A program made the translations under genes and the position numbers. From assembly GCF_004366715.1 (NCBI RefSeq), contig NZ_SOQZ01000009.1, positions 1,852-65,851 of the forward strand: a stretch of 64,000 bases of DNA, read 5' to 3'. This document shows, piece by piece, positions 17,911-25,830 of the stretch (its first letter is position 1; every line of letters begins with the position of its first letter). A model generated the notes under the pieces. It ran no database searches. It was given only the letters and a program-made list of their open reading frames with translations, and was not told the DNA's origin. The DNA comes from Meridianimaribacter flavus. Lineage in GTDB: Bacteria > Bacteroidota > Bacteroidia > Flavobacteriales > Flavobacteriaceae.

Positions 17911-18744
17911 TTACAATAAATCCAAAGGACTTTTTACACTTTCAATAGTAGTTTGAGCCACTTGTGTGTACTGTAATGTAGTATTAATGTTGTTATGGCC
18001 CAACAACTTTTGTATAATCCTTACATCAGTTCCATTTTCAAGCAAATGAGTAGCAAAGGTATGTCTTAAAGTATGTACAGTAGCTGGTTTTTTTACTTGT
18101 GCCTTAGCCAAGGCATTTTTAAATATTTTCCGTATACTAGATGCACTATACTTTCCTTTATTTTGTCCTTCAAATAAGTAAACCTTTGGATGGAACTCTA
18201 CAAAATAAACGCGCAATAATTTAAGTAGTTTAACAGGCAGCATAACTACTCTATCCTTTTTTCCCTTGGCATTTTGTATATGAACAATCATTCTTTTGCT
18301 GTCAATATTTTCAATTTTCAAATCGATAACCTCACTCACCCTAAGTCCCAAACCATAAATAGTTGCCAAAACAGCTTTGTGTTTCATATTGTCAACACTC
18401 TGCAAAATATCCTTAACCTCTTCTTTGGATAAAATATGCGGCAAATAGTGCTCTCGTCTAGTAGGATAAATACTTGAAAAATCAATAGTTCTACCACACA
18501 GCTCCTTATAAAACAAACCAACCGCACCTATTAGTTGTTTTTGCGAAGACATGCTATATACAGACACCTTAACCATTCTTACAATAGTATTTATGACATC
18601 AATATCGCTTAAGAGCTCAAGTTTTTCATCTTGGACATTTAAAGTTTCCTTAAACTTTTTCATAAAATTAATATACACCTTAATTGTATTATCACTATAG
18701 CGTTTTAATTCTAAAATAGTTTGAAACTTTACAAGGTACGACAT
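17911..18744 (-). CDS. Integron-integrase-like tyrosine recombinase
   Basis: A 277-residue site-specific recombinase. There is a SAM-like core-binding domain (about 1-85) and a catalytic domain (about 100-277) with the full residue set: Arg135 (GLGLRVSEV), Lys160-163 (AKGKKDR), His224 and Arg227 (HTLRHTFATHLL), His250 (LLGH) and Tyr259 (LQYTQV). The block KPATVHTLRH and the terminal KSPLDLL closely resemble integron integrases, whose ends read xRSPLDxL. The stretch between the beta-hairpin and the HxxR motif is short, so the roughly 20-35 residue IntI-specific domain is absent. It is divergent from the cassette array. An ordinary XerD-like mobile-element recombinase is the alternative. Confidence 0.9.
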   Translation of the reverse strand: MSYLVKFQTILELKRYSDNTIKVYINFMKKFKETLNVQDEKLELLSDIDVINTIVRMVKVSVYSMSSQKQLIGAVGLFYKELCGRTIDFSSIYPTRREHYLPHILSKEEVKDILQSVDNMKHKAVLATIYGLGLRVSEVIDLKIENIDSKRMIVHIQNAKGKKDRVVMLPVKLLKLLRVYFVEFHPKVYLFEGQNKGKYSASSIRKIFKNALAKAQVKKPATVHTLRHTFATHLLENGTDVRIIQKLLGHNNINTTLQYTQVAQTTIESVKSPLDLL

Positions 18745-18768
18745 AACCTTAATTTAAATAGTTATACA

Positions 18769-18776
18769 CAAATATA
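18769..18776 (-). promoter_or_regulatory. -7 element (TATATTTG) of the integrase gene
   Basis: Exact TAnnTTTG match on the minus strand, 25 bases before the integrase ATG. It lies within TATATTTGTGTATA, which recurs in inverted orientation at the cassette promoter. Confidence 0.6.
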
Positions 18777-18828
18777 CTAAAAGGTGTAGATAACCATTTA
18801 TATTTAATTGAATAACAGTACTTTTTTT

Positions 18829-18836
18829 TATATTTG
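18829..18836 (+). promoter_or_regulatory. -7 element (TATATTTG) of the cassette promoter (Pc-like)
   Basis: Exact TAnnTTTG match reading into the array, nine bases or so before the attI-like boundary. The surrounding 14-mer TATATTTGTGTATA (18829-18842) is identical to that of the integrase promoter (18763-18776, minus strand). Confidence 0.65.
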
Positions 18837-18844
18837 TGTATATA

Positions 18845-18855
18845 CTAACGTTGTG
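18845..18855 (+). other. attI-like insertion point
   Basis: CTAACGTTGTG ends the integrase-side sequence. The CGTT core and the sequence after it (GTTGTGTTTAAT) resemble the right ends of the attC-like sites, for example GTTGGGTTTAAT at attC4. It is placed between the divergent promoter and the first cassette gene, where attI lies in known integrons. Confidence 0.5.
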
Positions 18856-18877
18856 TTTAATTTAAAAACCACGATAG

Positions 18878-19159
18878 ATGAAAGATAGTGAGAAAAAGAG
18901 AATTGAAATTTACACGGAAAAAGAAATTGATAGTCTTATTCGGTATTATTCAGACAAAATAATCGGAAAGAATTTTGGAGAAAATTATCCGTATAAAATT
19001 GAAAAATTTGAAGCAACTAAAATTAAGGTAAAATATCAATTACAATGTGTGGGGTTCCTATTAAGACAATCATCAACAATAATAAAGATAGATATATCTA
19101 CTCTTTGTAAAGAGAACTCATTGTTGTCTCCTTTGGAAGTCCTAAAAGATCAAAGTTGA
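18878..19159 (+). CDS. Cassette 1: hypothetical protein (93 aa)
   Basis: A 93-residue, Lys/Ile-rich soluble protein with no signal peptide or membrane segment. I recognise no family. It starts at the first ATG after the Pc-like promoter and attI-like boundary, so it should be the best expressed cassette gene. Its last 62 bases overlap a convergent 68-75 aa ORF on the minus strand; only one may be real. Codon use looks like the rest of the window. Confidence 0.55.
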   Translation: MKDSEKKRIEIYTEKEIDSLIRYYSDKIIGKNFGENYPYKIEKFEATKIKVKYQLQCVGFLLRQSSTIIKIDISTLCKENSLLSPLEVLKDQS

Positions 19160-19304
19160 TTTCTAAAAGCCATTCACCTTTATCTGACTGAATAAACTTG
19201 AATGTATCTTTTGGATGTTTAGTAATTACAGACTTGAAATTTTCCCAAAGAGGACTTATTTCATCTAAATAACTATCGAATGATTGACTTTTGGAATCTG
19301 ACAT
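19098..19304 (-). CDS. Cassette 1: convergent hypothetical protein (68 aa)
   Basis: The frame is open from 19325, but the ATG at 19304 (MSDSKSQSFD...) is the better start because the longer form only adds a hydrophobic heptad encoded in AT-rich leader sequence. The product is acidic and aromatic-rich (PLWENF, KGEWLLEINFDLLG), with an amino acid pattern like a real small protein. Family unknown. It is the only minus-strand ORF in the array and overlaps the 93-aa gene tail to tail. Just upstream of it is the left end of attC1. Confidence 0.45.
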   Translation of the reverse strand: MSDSKSQSFDSYLDEISPLWENFKSVITKHPKDTFKFIQSDKGEWLLEINFDLLGLPKETTMSSLYKE

Positions 19305-19320
19305 AAATAAATAAAAACTA

Positions 19321-19453
19321 AACACAACACAGGCTATAAATCATTGCTATTTTGGGCATACTTTTAAAAGCCTATGTTTTAAATTACGTCGTTGCAAACC
19401 AAATTTTAACAGTCTCGAACTACGCAACGACTTAATAGCCGAAACCGTTAGGC
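19321..19453 (+). repeat. attC-like site 1
   Basis: The left end ACACAACACAGGCTATAAATC and the right end TTAATAGCCGAAACCGTTAGGC pair through GGCTAT/ATAGCC. AAC (19326) to GTT (19447) is 121 nt. Internal arms GTCGTTGC and GCAACGAC form a second perfect 8-bp stem. GTTAGGC fits the R' consensus GTTRRRY. Confidence 0.75.
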
Positions 19454-19476
19454 ACAAGCTGAAAAAACAACCGACA

Positions 19477-20061
19477 TTGAACAATAATCCACTCATAGAA
19501 TACATCAATCGATATGTACGTTTAACACAGAACGAGATAAATCTATTATTGGAGAATACGACACACCGAAAATATTTAAAAGGACAATATATTGTTCAAC
19601 AAGGCGACATTTGCCGTTTTGAAAGTTTTGTTATTAAAGGTTGTCTAAAAACATTTTACGTAGATAACGAGGGACAAGAACACGTAGTGCTATTCGCGAT
19701 AGAAAATTGGTGGACTGCCGACCTAGGTAGTTTTCTGACCCAAAAACCAGCGGATTACAACGTACAATGTATCGAAAACACCGAGGTCATTCAATTCTCG
19801 TTCGAGAAAATGGAATTTCTGTATCAAAAAATCCCTAAACTTGAACGGTTTTTTAGAATTATCATACAAAAGGCTTTTGTGGCATCCGAAAAACGTATAG
19901 TTAGAAATTTCAGCCTTCCTGCAAAAGAAAGGTATTTGGAATTCAAGAATACCTATCCGCAAATCGAACAAAGAGTTCCGCAATATCTGATTGCTTCGTA
20001 CCTAGGAATCACCAAGGAATTTTTAAGCAAGATTCGAGGTCAAATTATTGCAGAACAATAG
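19477..20061 (+). CDS. Cassette 2: Crp/Fnr-family transcriptional regulator
   Basis: A 194-residue protein with an N-terminal cyclic-nucleotide-binding jelly-roll domain (about residues 20-125; KGQYIVQQGD, FESFVIKGCLKTFY) and a short C-terminal winged-helix region (IASYLGITKEFLSKIR). This layout is typical of the Bacteroidota Crp/Fnr subgroup that often controls adjacent small stress or redox genes. No ATG fits; the frame begins at TTG 19477, 28 nt after the cassette boundary. No attC separates it from the NTF2-like and DoxX genes, so the three travel together and it is a plausible regulator of them. Confidence 0.85.
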   Translation: MNNNPLIEYINRYVRLTQNEINLLLENTTHRKYLKGQYIVQQGDICRFESFVIKGCLKTFYVDNEGQEHVVLFAIENWWTADLGSFLTQKPADYNVQCIENTEVIQFSFEKMEFLYQKIPKLERFFRIIIQKAFVASEKRIVRNFSLPAKERYLEFKNTYPQIEQRVPQYLIASYLGITKEFLSKIRGQIIAEQ

Positions 20062-20152
20062 TAATCTAGATTAACCTTCTTTTTTAACCTACCTTATTTT
20101 TATTCGCTAACAAGTCATAGAACTTTGTGTTATTAATTTAAACATAAAAATT

Positions 20153-20506
20153 ATGGCAAGTTTATTAGAAAAAATCAGCGACCTGAACGATTTAGTTCTT
20201 CAAGGAAAAGCAATGGACGCTTTTGAGAAGTATTATCATCAAGACGTTTCAATGCAAGAAAATGAAAATCAACCAACTCTCGGAAAAGAAAACAATAGAG
20301 AACGGGAAAAGGAATTTTTTTCCTCTATCGTGGAATTTCGAGGTGCAAAACCACTAAACGTCAGCGTAGGAGAAGGTGTCTCAATGGTAGAATGGCATTA
20401 CGACTATAATCATAAAGATTGGGGAGAAAGAAACTACACTCAAGTTTCCGTTCAAGAATGGAAAGACGGTCAAATCATCCGTGAAAAATTTTACTACAAC
20501 TCTTAA
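20153..20506 (+). CDS. Cassette 2: NTF2/SnoaL-like protein
   Basis: A 117-residue NTF2-like cone-fold protein. It shows the N-terminal helix with YHQDVSMQENENQPTLGKE and the C-terminal strands VSVQEWKDGQIIREKFYYNS, the usual SnoaL-like pattern. Catalysis or ligand binding cannot be assigned. A 91-nt gap from the Crp-type gene contains TAGAACTTTG, a near-match to a -7 element. The DoxX gene follows after 11 nt. The pairing with DoxX is one I recall in other Bacteroidota and Proteobacteria, often under a stress regulator. Confidence 0.8.
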   Translation: MASLLEKISDLNDLVLQGKAMDAFEKYYHQDVSMQENENQPTLGKENNREREKEFFSSIVEFRGAKPLNVSVGEGVSMVEWHYDYNHKDWGERNYTQVSVQEWKDGQIIREKFYYNS

Positions 20507-20517
20507 AATTCAAGATT

Positions 20518-20964
20518 ATGAAAAACAAAATATTTAAGACAAACGATTCTTACATTGGACTTATATTAAGAGCTACACTTGCAATAGTCATTTTTCCACA
20601 CGGAGCTCAAAAATTATTTGGTTGGTTCGGAGGTTATGGCTTTTCCGGTACAATGGGCTTTTTTACTGAAACGGTCGGACTACCTTGGATTATCGGATTT
20701 TTGGTAATCGTACTTGAATCTATTGGTGCGATAGCATTATTAGCAGGTTTTGCGACAAGAATTATTGCACTCTTCTATATTCTATTGGCACTTGGAATTA
20801 CATTCACTTCTCACATAGAAAATGGGTTCTTTATGAACTGGTTTGGTAATCAAGCTGGAGAAGGCTACGAATATTTCATCTTATGGATTGGAATTGCATT
20901 AGCCCTTACAATTATTGGAGGAGGTAAATATTCAATGGACAGGAGTATGAAAGTGAACGCATAA
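20518..20964 (+). CDS. Cassette 2: DoxX-family membrane protein
   Basis: A 148-residue inner-membrane protein with four predicted transmembrane helices and the DoxX hallmarks FPHGAQKLFGWFGGYG and ESIGAIALLAGFATR. In mycobacteria and others DoxX proteins work in membrane-linked redox and thiol stress complexes; the role here is unknown. It is the last gene of cassette 2 and ends eight nucleotides before attC2. Confidence 0.9.
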   Translation: MKNKIFKTNDSYIGLILRATLAIVIFPHGAQKLFGWFGGYGFSGTMGFFTETVGLPWIIGFLVIVLESIGAIALLAGFATRIIALFYILLALGITFTSHIENGFFMNWFGNQAGEGYEYFILWIGIALALTIIGGGKYSMDRSMKVNA

Positions 20965-20970
20965 AGCCAG

Positions 20971-21105
20971 TGCCTAACACCGTATATAATTTATTGCTGG
21001 CTTATCGCCTACTTACGAAAGTCCTCGCGGACTTTCTTGGTCGGTAATTATTTACTAAATTAGTTGCTTAAACCACGCAACAAACCATATACAAACACGT
21101 TGGCA
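20971..21105 (+). repeat. attC-like site 2
   Basis: The left end TGCCTAACACCGTATATA pairs imperfectly with the right end CATATACAAACACGTTGGC. AAC (20976) to GTT (21099) is 123 nt. GCCTAAC fits R'' (RYYYAAC). The interior has a perfect GAAAGTCC-TCGC-GGACTTTC hairpin and is homologous to attC5. Confidence 0.75.
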
Positions 21106-21146
21106 ACAAGCTGAAAAAAAGACGAAACTAAAACAATAAGCAAAAG

Positions 21147-21512
21147 ATGAAACCATCAAAATTAACACCGATGCTCTGGACTGAAAATATAGAGGAAACA
21201 ATAAAATTCTATACTGAGAAACTGAAATTTATTTGTGGTGATAAAAATGATGAATGGAATTGGGCAGGTATTTATAATGGAGACGTGGAAATAATGATTG
21301 CCAAACCAAACGAACACACACCTTTTGAAAAACCGAATTTTACAGGTTCTTTTTATTTTAGAGTTGAAAACGCAGACGAGCTTTGGAATGAATTAAAGGA
21401 TAAAGTAAAAATAGCATACGAAATAGAAAATTTTGAATGGGATATGAGAGAATTTGCTATTTATGACAATAATGGATATATGTTACAATTTGGACAAGAT
21501 TTGAAAAAATGA
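21147..21512 (+). CDS. Cassette 3: VOC (glyoxalase/bleomycin-resistance-like) protein
   Basis: A 121-residue single VOC domain with paired beta-alpha-beta-beta-beta units: LTPMLWTENIEETIKFYTEKL at the N-terminus and FYFRVENADELWNEL plus EFAIYDNNGYMLQFGQ in the second half. The final Gly-Tyr-x-Leu-x-Phe-Gly-Gln block is typical of the bleomycin-resistance and glyoxalase-like branch. VOC genes are common integron cargo. The substrate is unknown and a resistance role cannot be claimed. It is a classic one-gene cassette: 48 nt after the boundary, stop codon at the edge of attC3. Confidence 0.88.
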   Translation: MKPSKLTPMLWTENIEETIKFYTEKLKFICGDKNDEWNWAGIYNGDVEIMIAKPNEHTPFEKPNFTGSFYFRVENADELWNELKDKVKIAYEIENFEWDMREFAIYDNNGYMLQFGQDLKK

Positions 21513-21519
21513 AAGCCAG

Positions 21520-21654
21520 TTGCCAACAATGTATAACCGCAATTACGGCGGATTCGACTACGTCCGAATCCACTCGGAATTGCTAACGTCAGTGCTAAAC
21601 CGAAAAATTTGCGTACTTTAACCCGTAACTGACGGTTATACGAGACCGTTGTAA
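21520..21654 (+). repeat. attC-like site 3
   Basis: The left end TTGCCAACAATGTATAACCG pairs with the right end CGGTTATACGAGACCGTTGTA through GTATAACCG/CGGTTATAC. AAC (21525) to GTT (21648) is 123 nt. Inside are GGATTCG/CGAATCC and ACGTCAGT/ACTGACG stems, none shared in sequence with the other sites. Confidence 0.75.
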
Positions 21655-21751
21655 GTAATTTTGACCAACCTAAGAAAAATAGAACTAAATTTTCTATCTT
21701 CAAACTAAAATAGCAAATAAGCACAATCTAAATCATCAATAAAACACACAA

Positions 21752-22477
21752 ATGAAACTTCTATTACTTCTCTCTTTTCTTCCAGGATTATTATATGCTC
21801 AACAAGCACAATCTGGAAAAGACATTTATTTGAATGCTAAAGCAAATTTTATATGTCAACAGATTGAACAAAGTGAAACCGCTATAGAAGACATGCATTC
21901 TAGACAAGCAACTATGTTAACAATAAAAAAAGGCCTCGAGCCAGCTAATGAAAGTATTAGACATCAGAAAAAATTGGAAAAGAAAGGTATTAAAAATCAT
22001 TTATACGATGGATATCTAAATTTATATCTATCCCAAGCCTGTTCAGATTATAACCGTTTATTTGCTGTTTTTAATATTCAGCATTTAGAAAATAAGCTAA
22101 AACGTAAGCGATTTATTGAGTTGCATGACTTTATAAGAGACCTTATGCAAGCAGACTCAATCTCTAATATTCAAAATTACGTTAATGATAGTAAATGGGA
22201 TACTTTTAAAAATAAGTTACAACCGAATTTCAATAAGTTACAAAATTTACGTTGGACTGCAGCATTAAAAATAATACCAGAATGGCGTACAATAAATCGT
22301 TACACGATTCAATTAGTTGACATAAAAGACACCAATCATATATTTGAGCTGGAGATTGTTTATAACTTAGATAAGGCCTCAAAAATAAGTGACCTAATAA
22401 TTAATGAATACACTAAAGAACATCCTAAAGTCGAAATTGTTGAAACTACGTATGAAGTTCCTAGTGGAAAACAATAA
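21752..22477 (+). CDS. Cassette 4: exported hypothetical protein (241 aa)
   Basis: The protein starts with a clear signal peptide (MKLLLLLSFLPGLLYAQQ, cleavage after YAQ or so) and is otherwise helical, rich in Lys, Gln and Asn, with two Cys (around residues 35 and 97). I do not recognise the family. It has a 100-nt leader after the cassette boundary, which probably holds its own promoter (TATCTTCA is only a weak match). The cassette holds one gene. Confidence 0.7.
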   Translation: MKLLLLLSFLPGLLYAQQAQSGKDIYLNAKANFICQQIEQSETAIEDMHSRQATMLTIKKGLEPANESIRHQKKLEKKGIKNHLYDGYLNLYLSQACSDYNRLFAVFNIQHLENKLKRKRFIELHDFIRDLMQADSISNIQNYVNDSKWDTFKNKLQPNFNKLQNLRWTAALKIIPEWRTINRYTIQLVDIKDTNHIFELEIVYNLDKASKISDLIINEYTKEHPKVEIVETTYEVPSGKQ

Positions 22478-22525
22478 GTGGAGCTTAAGGAAAAGAGAAA
22501 TATTATTTGAACTGAATAAAAAACT

Positions 22526-22660
22526 ACTTACAACAACGGCTATAATCCATTGCGGCTGAAATTCCTATCGGAATTTCATTGCAATTTGCTATCTTTCAGC
22601 TTCGGCGGAAAGAATCCTGCGGATTTTTTCCGCAACGTATCATAGCCAAAAACGTTGGGT
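22526..22660 (+). repeat. attC-like site 4
   Basis: The left end CTTACAACAACGGCTATAATCC pairs with the right end ATCATAGCCAAAAACGTTGGG through GGCTAT/ATAGCC. AAC (22532) to GTT (22654) is 122 nt. GTTGGGT fits GTTRRRY. Internal hairpins are GAAATTCC-TATC-GGAATTTC and GCGGAAA-GAATCC/GGATT-TTTTCCGC. Confidence 0.78.
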
Positions 22661-22742
22661 TTAATGCAAGAGATAGCCATAATAAGAAACACCAACTGTA
22701 ACAACAGAAAATATATTCAGTCTTTACAGCAAAAGAATTTAA

Positions 22743-24389
22743 ATGAACATAACACGAACTGCACTTATTTTACTTACGCTACTACCAACATTTGGATTTT
22801 GCCAAAATCTAGATTCACAAGTAGACAAAATTTATCAAGTAAAAGATAACGCACCTGGTATTTCAATTCTAATATCTAAAGGCGAAAAAATCTTACTGGA
22901 AAAACAATACGGAATTTCAAATTTGGATTATGACATACCAATTACAAACAAAACAGTTTTTGACATCGGTTCAATTGCTAAACAATTTACTGCATACGCA
23001 ATACTTTTGCTAGAAAAACAAGGTAAAATATCTATTAAAGAACCTGCTTATAAATACATCTATAACCTGCCTCGATACCAAAAAGGAAATCCGACCATTG
23101 AGCAATTATTAAATCAAACAAGTGGCATCAAAGAAGTAGATGGTATTGCTGGAATGGCGGATTTAACTAAGAATGATTTACTTACTCAATCGCAAATGAT
23201 TAATTTTATTACAAAAATAACATCATTAAACTTCAAACCAGGAGAGTACTTTCAATACACCAATTCAAACTATATTTTACTTGCTGATATTATAACCAAA
23301 GTTTCAGGTAAACCGTTTGCGGAATTTATGCAAGAAGATGTTTTTGAACCATTCGGAATGGAAAATACCATAAAGAAATCAAGTTCTTATACTATAATTA
23401 AAAACAGGGCAATTGGATATATAGAAGATGAAGGCGATTTCTACAAAACACACTTACACGCTTTTATTTACAATGGAGACGGGCAAGTACTTACAACCCC
23501 AAAAGATATTTTTAAGTGGCATCTAGGTTTACAGAAAGTAAAAATTCAACATCCTGAATTATATAAAAAAATGCATACCAAAGCCAAGTTAAATAATGGT
23601 AATATTATCGATTATGGTTTAGGCGTAGAGTTTGAAACTCATAATAACTATCAAGCATTTGGTTTTGACGGAATGATTTTAGGCGGCTTTGTATCAAAAT
23701 ACCTTTATTTTCCTGATTTAGATATGATGTTTTTTACTACACAAAATACCTTTGATTCAGATTTTGAAGAACAGTTTTTTCAGTTAGTTGATTTATACAT
23801 TCCTAACAATAATTTCAATAATCAAGCAAAAAATAACGAAAGGGAGAAAAAAGTAAAGCTTTCAAAAAAACAGCTAAAATTGTATGAAGGAAGCTATCTC
23901 TTTACTGGTAGCGATGTCGAGTCAATCAAAATAAACACGATACAACTTAAAAATGATGAACTTACTGTATTTACGACTGATGGAGATGAAATAACAAAAT
24001 TAAAGCCTATTGGAAATCATCAATTTATGTTTAATGATAAGCTAGTTATATTTGACTTAAAATATGATAGAAAGAGTTATAAATACTATGATTCTGAAAA
24101 CGAATTACCTTGGTTATTTAAAGAATATAATCCTACTACTTACAACGAAAAGCAATTAAAAGAATTTGAAGGACAATACTTTAATGCAGATTTCCAAATC
24201 AGTAAAAAAGTCAAATTATTAGACGGTATACTTTTTGTTTTTGGTAGAAATGGTGCTTGGAAAAATGATATAGAGCCACTATACAAAGATGCCTTTAACT
24301 ATTCATCAGACCTATTAACTTTTACGAGAGATAACAATGAAAAGATAATTGGTTTAAAAATTAAGGGAATTGTATTTGAGAAAGTATAA
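22743..24389 (+). CDS. Cassette 5: exported serine hydrolase (class C beta-lactamase / S12 family)
   Basis: A 548-residue protein with a signal peptide (MNITRTALILLTLLPTFGFCQ). The beta-lactamase-related domain (about residues 22-360) has the S-x-x-K nucleophile motif in GSIAKQFTAYAILLLEKQGK and the Y-x-N motif in FQYTNSNYILLADI. About 190 further residues form a C-terminal beta-rich region (DUF3471-like), common on Bacteroidota S12 proteins. It most likely acts on a peptide or ester outside the cytoplasm; antibiotic hydrolysis cannot be claimed. It lies 83 nt after the cassette boundary. Confidence 0.88.
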   Translation: MNITRTALILLTLLPTFGFCQNLDSQVDKIYQVKDNAPGISILISKGEKILLEKQYGISNLDYDIPITNKTVFDIGSIAKQFTAYAILLLEKQGKISIKEPAYKYIYNLPRYQKGNPTIEQLLNQTSGIKEVDGIAGMADLTKNDLLTQSQMINFITKITSLNFKPGEYFQYTNSNYILLADIITKVSGKPFAEFMQEDVFEPFGMENTIKKSSSYTIIKNRAIGYIEDEGDFYKTHLHAFIYNGDGQVLTTPKDIFKWHLGLQKVKIQHPELYKKMHTKAKLNNGNIIDYGLGVEFETHNNYQAFGFDGMILGGFVSKYLYFPDLDMMFFTTQNTFDSDFEEQFFQLVDLYIPNNNFNNQAKNNEREKKVKLSKKQLKLYEGSYLFTGSDVESIKINTIQLKNDELTVFTTDGDEITKLKPIGNHQFMFNDKLVIFDLKYDRKSYKYYDSENELPWLFKEYNPTTYNEKQLKEFEGQYFNADFQISKKVKLLDGILFVFGRNGAWKNDIEPLYKDAFNYSSDLLTFTRDNNEKIIGLKIKGIVFEKV

Positions 24390-24472
24390 TTACAAAGGCT
24401 TACAATGAGAATCTTCAATGCCAAGGTTTGGGTGTTGAAACTATCCCGAAGCTTTTGTAGGGATTTATTTTC

Positions 24473-24480
24473 TAACTTTG
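24473..24480 (+). promoter_or_regulatory. -7 element (TAACTTTG) of the WG-repeat cassette gene
   Basis: Exact TAnnTTTG match 72 bases before the ATG at 24553, so the second gene of cassette 5 probably has its own promoter and does not depend on Pc. Confidence 0.55.
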
Positions 24481-24552
24481 CGATTAAAAACTAAGGACTA
24501 TACTTCTTTGGTATCCACTGAAAGATGCACTTCCCAAAAGACAACATAGAAT

Positions 24553-25764
24553 ATGAGAAAGATTTTTATTATGACGTTTACATTTTTACTTGTTCTTATA
24601 CAGCATGTATTAAGTCAAGAAAATGATATTAGGCTTTACAAATTTCAAAAGACTACAGCGAATGGAAGGTTCTATGGTTTGATTAATGCTAATGGAGATG
24701 TAGTAGCCGAACCCATTTTTGATGAAATAGGTTTCTTTAGTGAAGGCTTAGCTTATGTAAAAGTTAGAGAAGAAAAAGATGTTAAAGCAGGCTATATTGA
24801 TACATCAGGGAAAATAGTAATTGAAGCAAAATATCAACCATCCAACGACAAGTCTCGGGATTTTTATGAAGGTCTGGCTTCTGTAAGGATTGATGGTGAA
24901 TTTGGATACATTAACAGGAAAGGAGAATTAATAATTGCTTCTCAATACGCCAAGACTCATCCTTTTAACGAAGGATATGCCGTTGTTGAACCAATTTTTG
25001 GGGAAAGAATTATAATTGACCAAAGCGCCAATGTTATACTTGATCCTGTCTCTGTTTACAAGAAAAATGCCTATCAAATATCAAAAGGTGAAACTGTAAA
25101 TTTAGATGAGCGAGTAAACAGTGGAACCATAACCATGTACGTTCACCGTTATAACCATCCAACAAGAAGTACATTGGTAAATATGAATGGTAATTTTTTA
25201 TTTTCATTAAAACCATCTATAATCCATGAAATGAGCGAAGGTTTGATTAGAGCTCAATCCAATAGTAATGGAAGCACAGGATACTTAAACAAAAAAGGTA
25301 AAACTGTTATACCATTTGACTACTTATCAGGTACTGACTTCAATAATGGTCATGCTAAAGTAAAAGACAAGAATACAAAAATGTACGGAATAATAGACCT
25401 AAACGGAAATTATGTTGTGCCACCTGAATACACCTACATTTCAGATGATTATTATAAATCTGATTATATTTTTGCCAGAAAACCCAATAGTAATTTTGGG
25501 TATATAGATTACAAGGGTAATCAGGTAATTGATTTTAAATACGCTTATGGTGGTTTGTTTTCAGAGGGCTTAGCGGTTGTAAGTACACCTTTAAATAAAA
25601 ATATGTACATTGACAAAAATGGTAAAAAAGCTTTCGAATTAGAATTTAATATTTCCCAGTATGACAATGAAAATTTTAAAGGTGGAATTGCCAAAGTAAA
25701 TCTAAATGATGGTCATTCTGCATATATCAATAAAAAAGGAGAGGTTATATTTAAATTCAAGTAA
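24553..25764 (+). CDS. Cassette 5: exported WG-repeat protein
   Basis: A 403-residue protein with a signal peptide (MRKIFIMTFTFLLVLIQHVLS) followed by eight or so WG (KWG) repeats, each of the form YGLIN-x-GD-VVxPxFDEI-FSEGLAxV. The motifs GYIDTSGKIVIEAKY, GYINRKGELIIASQY, GYLNKKGKTVIPFDY, YGIIDLNGNYVVPPEY and GYIDYKGNQVIDFKY are visible. WG-repeat proteins are predicted beta-propellers or solenoids whose role is unknown. No attC separates it from the serine hydrolase gene, so cassette 5 is unusually long (about 3.3 kb). Confidence 0.88.
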   Translation: MRKIFIMTFTFLLVLIQHVLSQENDIRLYKFQKTTANGRFYGLINANGDVVAEPIFDEIGFFSEGLAYVKVREEKDVKAGYIDTSGKIVIEAKYQPSNDKSRDFYEGLASVRIDGEFGYINRKGELIIASQYAKTHPFNEGYAVVEPIFGERIIIDQSANVILDPVSVYKKNAYQISKGETVNLDERVNSGTITMYVHRYNHPTRSTLVNMNGNFLFSLKPSIIHEMSEGLIRAQSNSNGSTGYLNKKGKTVIPFDYLSGTDFNNGHAKVKDKNTKMYGIIDLNGNYVVPPEYTYISDDYYKSDYIFARKPNSNFGYIDYKGNQVIDFKYAYGGLFSEGLAVVSTPLNKNMYIDKNGKKAFELEFNISQYDNENFKGGIAKVNLNDGHSAYINKKGEVIFKFK

Positions 25765-25830
25765 CATAAGAGATCCTCATTATTGAAAATTAGTATTCTT
25801 ATCGTGAATTTAGATAGTAAAAGCACTAAA

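Noticed and set aside
20971-21105. attC-like sites considered as plain terminators or REP elements
   Set aside because: They have no T-run at a stem end, share a fixed AAC-to-GTT length, occur only after cassette genes in one orientation, and adjoin a recombinase.
22655-22849. 64-codon ORF at the start of cassette 5
   Set aside because: It is out of frame with the serine hydrolase signal peptide and overlaps it; its composition is low-complexity Asn/Lys.
22743-24389. Serine hydrolase considered as an antibiotic-resistance beta-lactamase
   Set aside because: It has S-x-x-K and Y-x-N but belongs by layout to the broad S12 esterase/peptidase group with an added C-terminal domain; resistance cannot be read from sequence.
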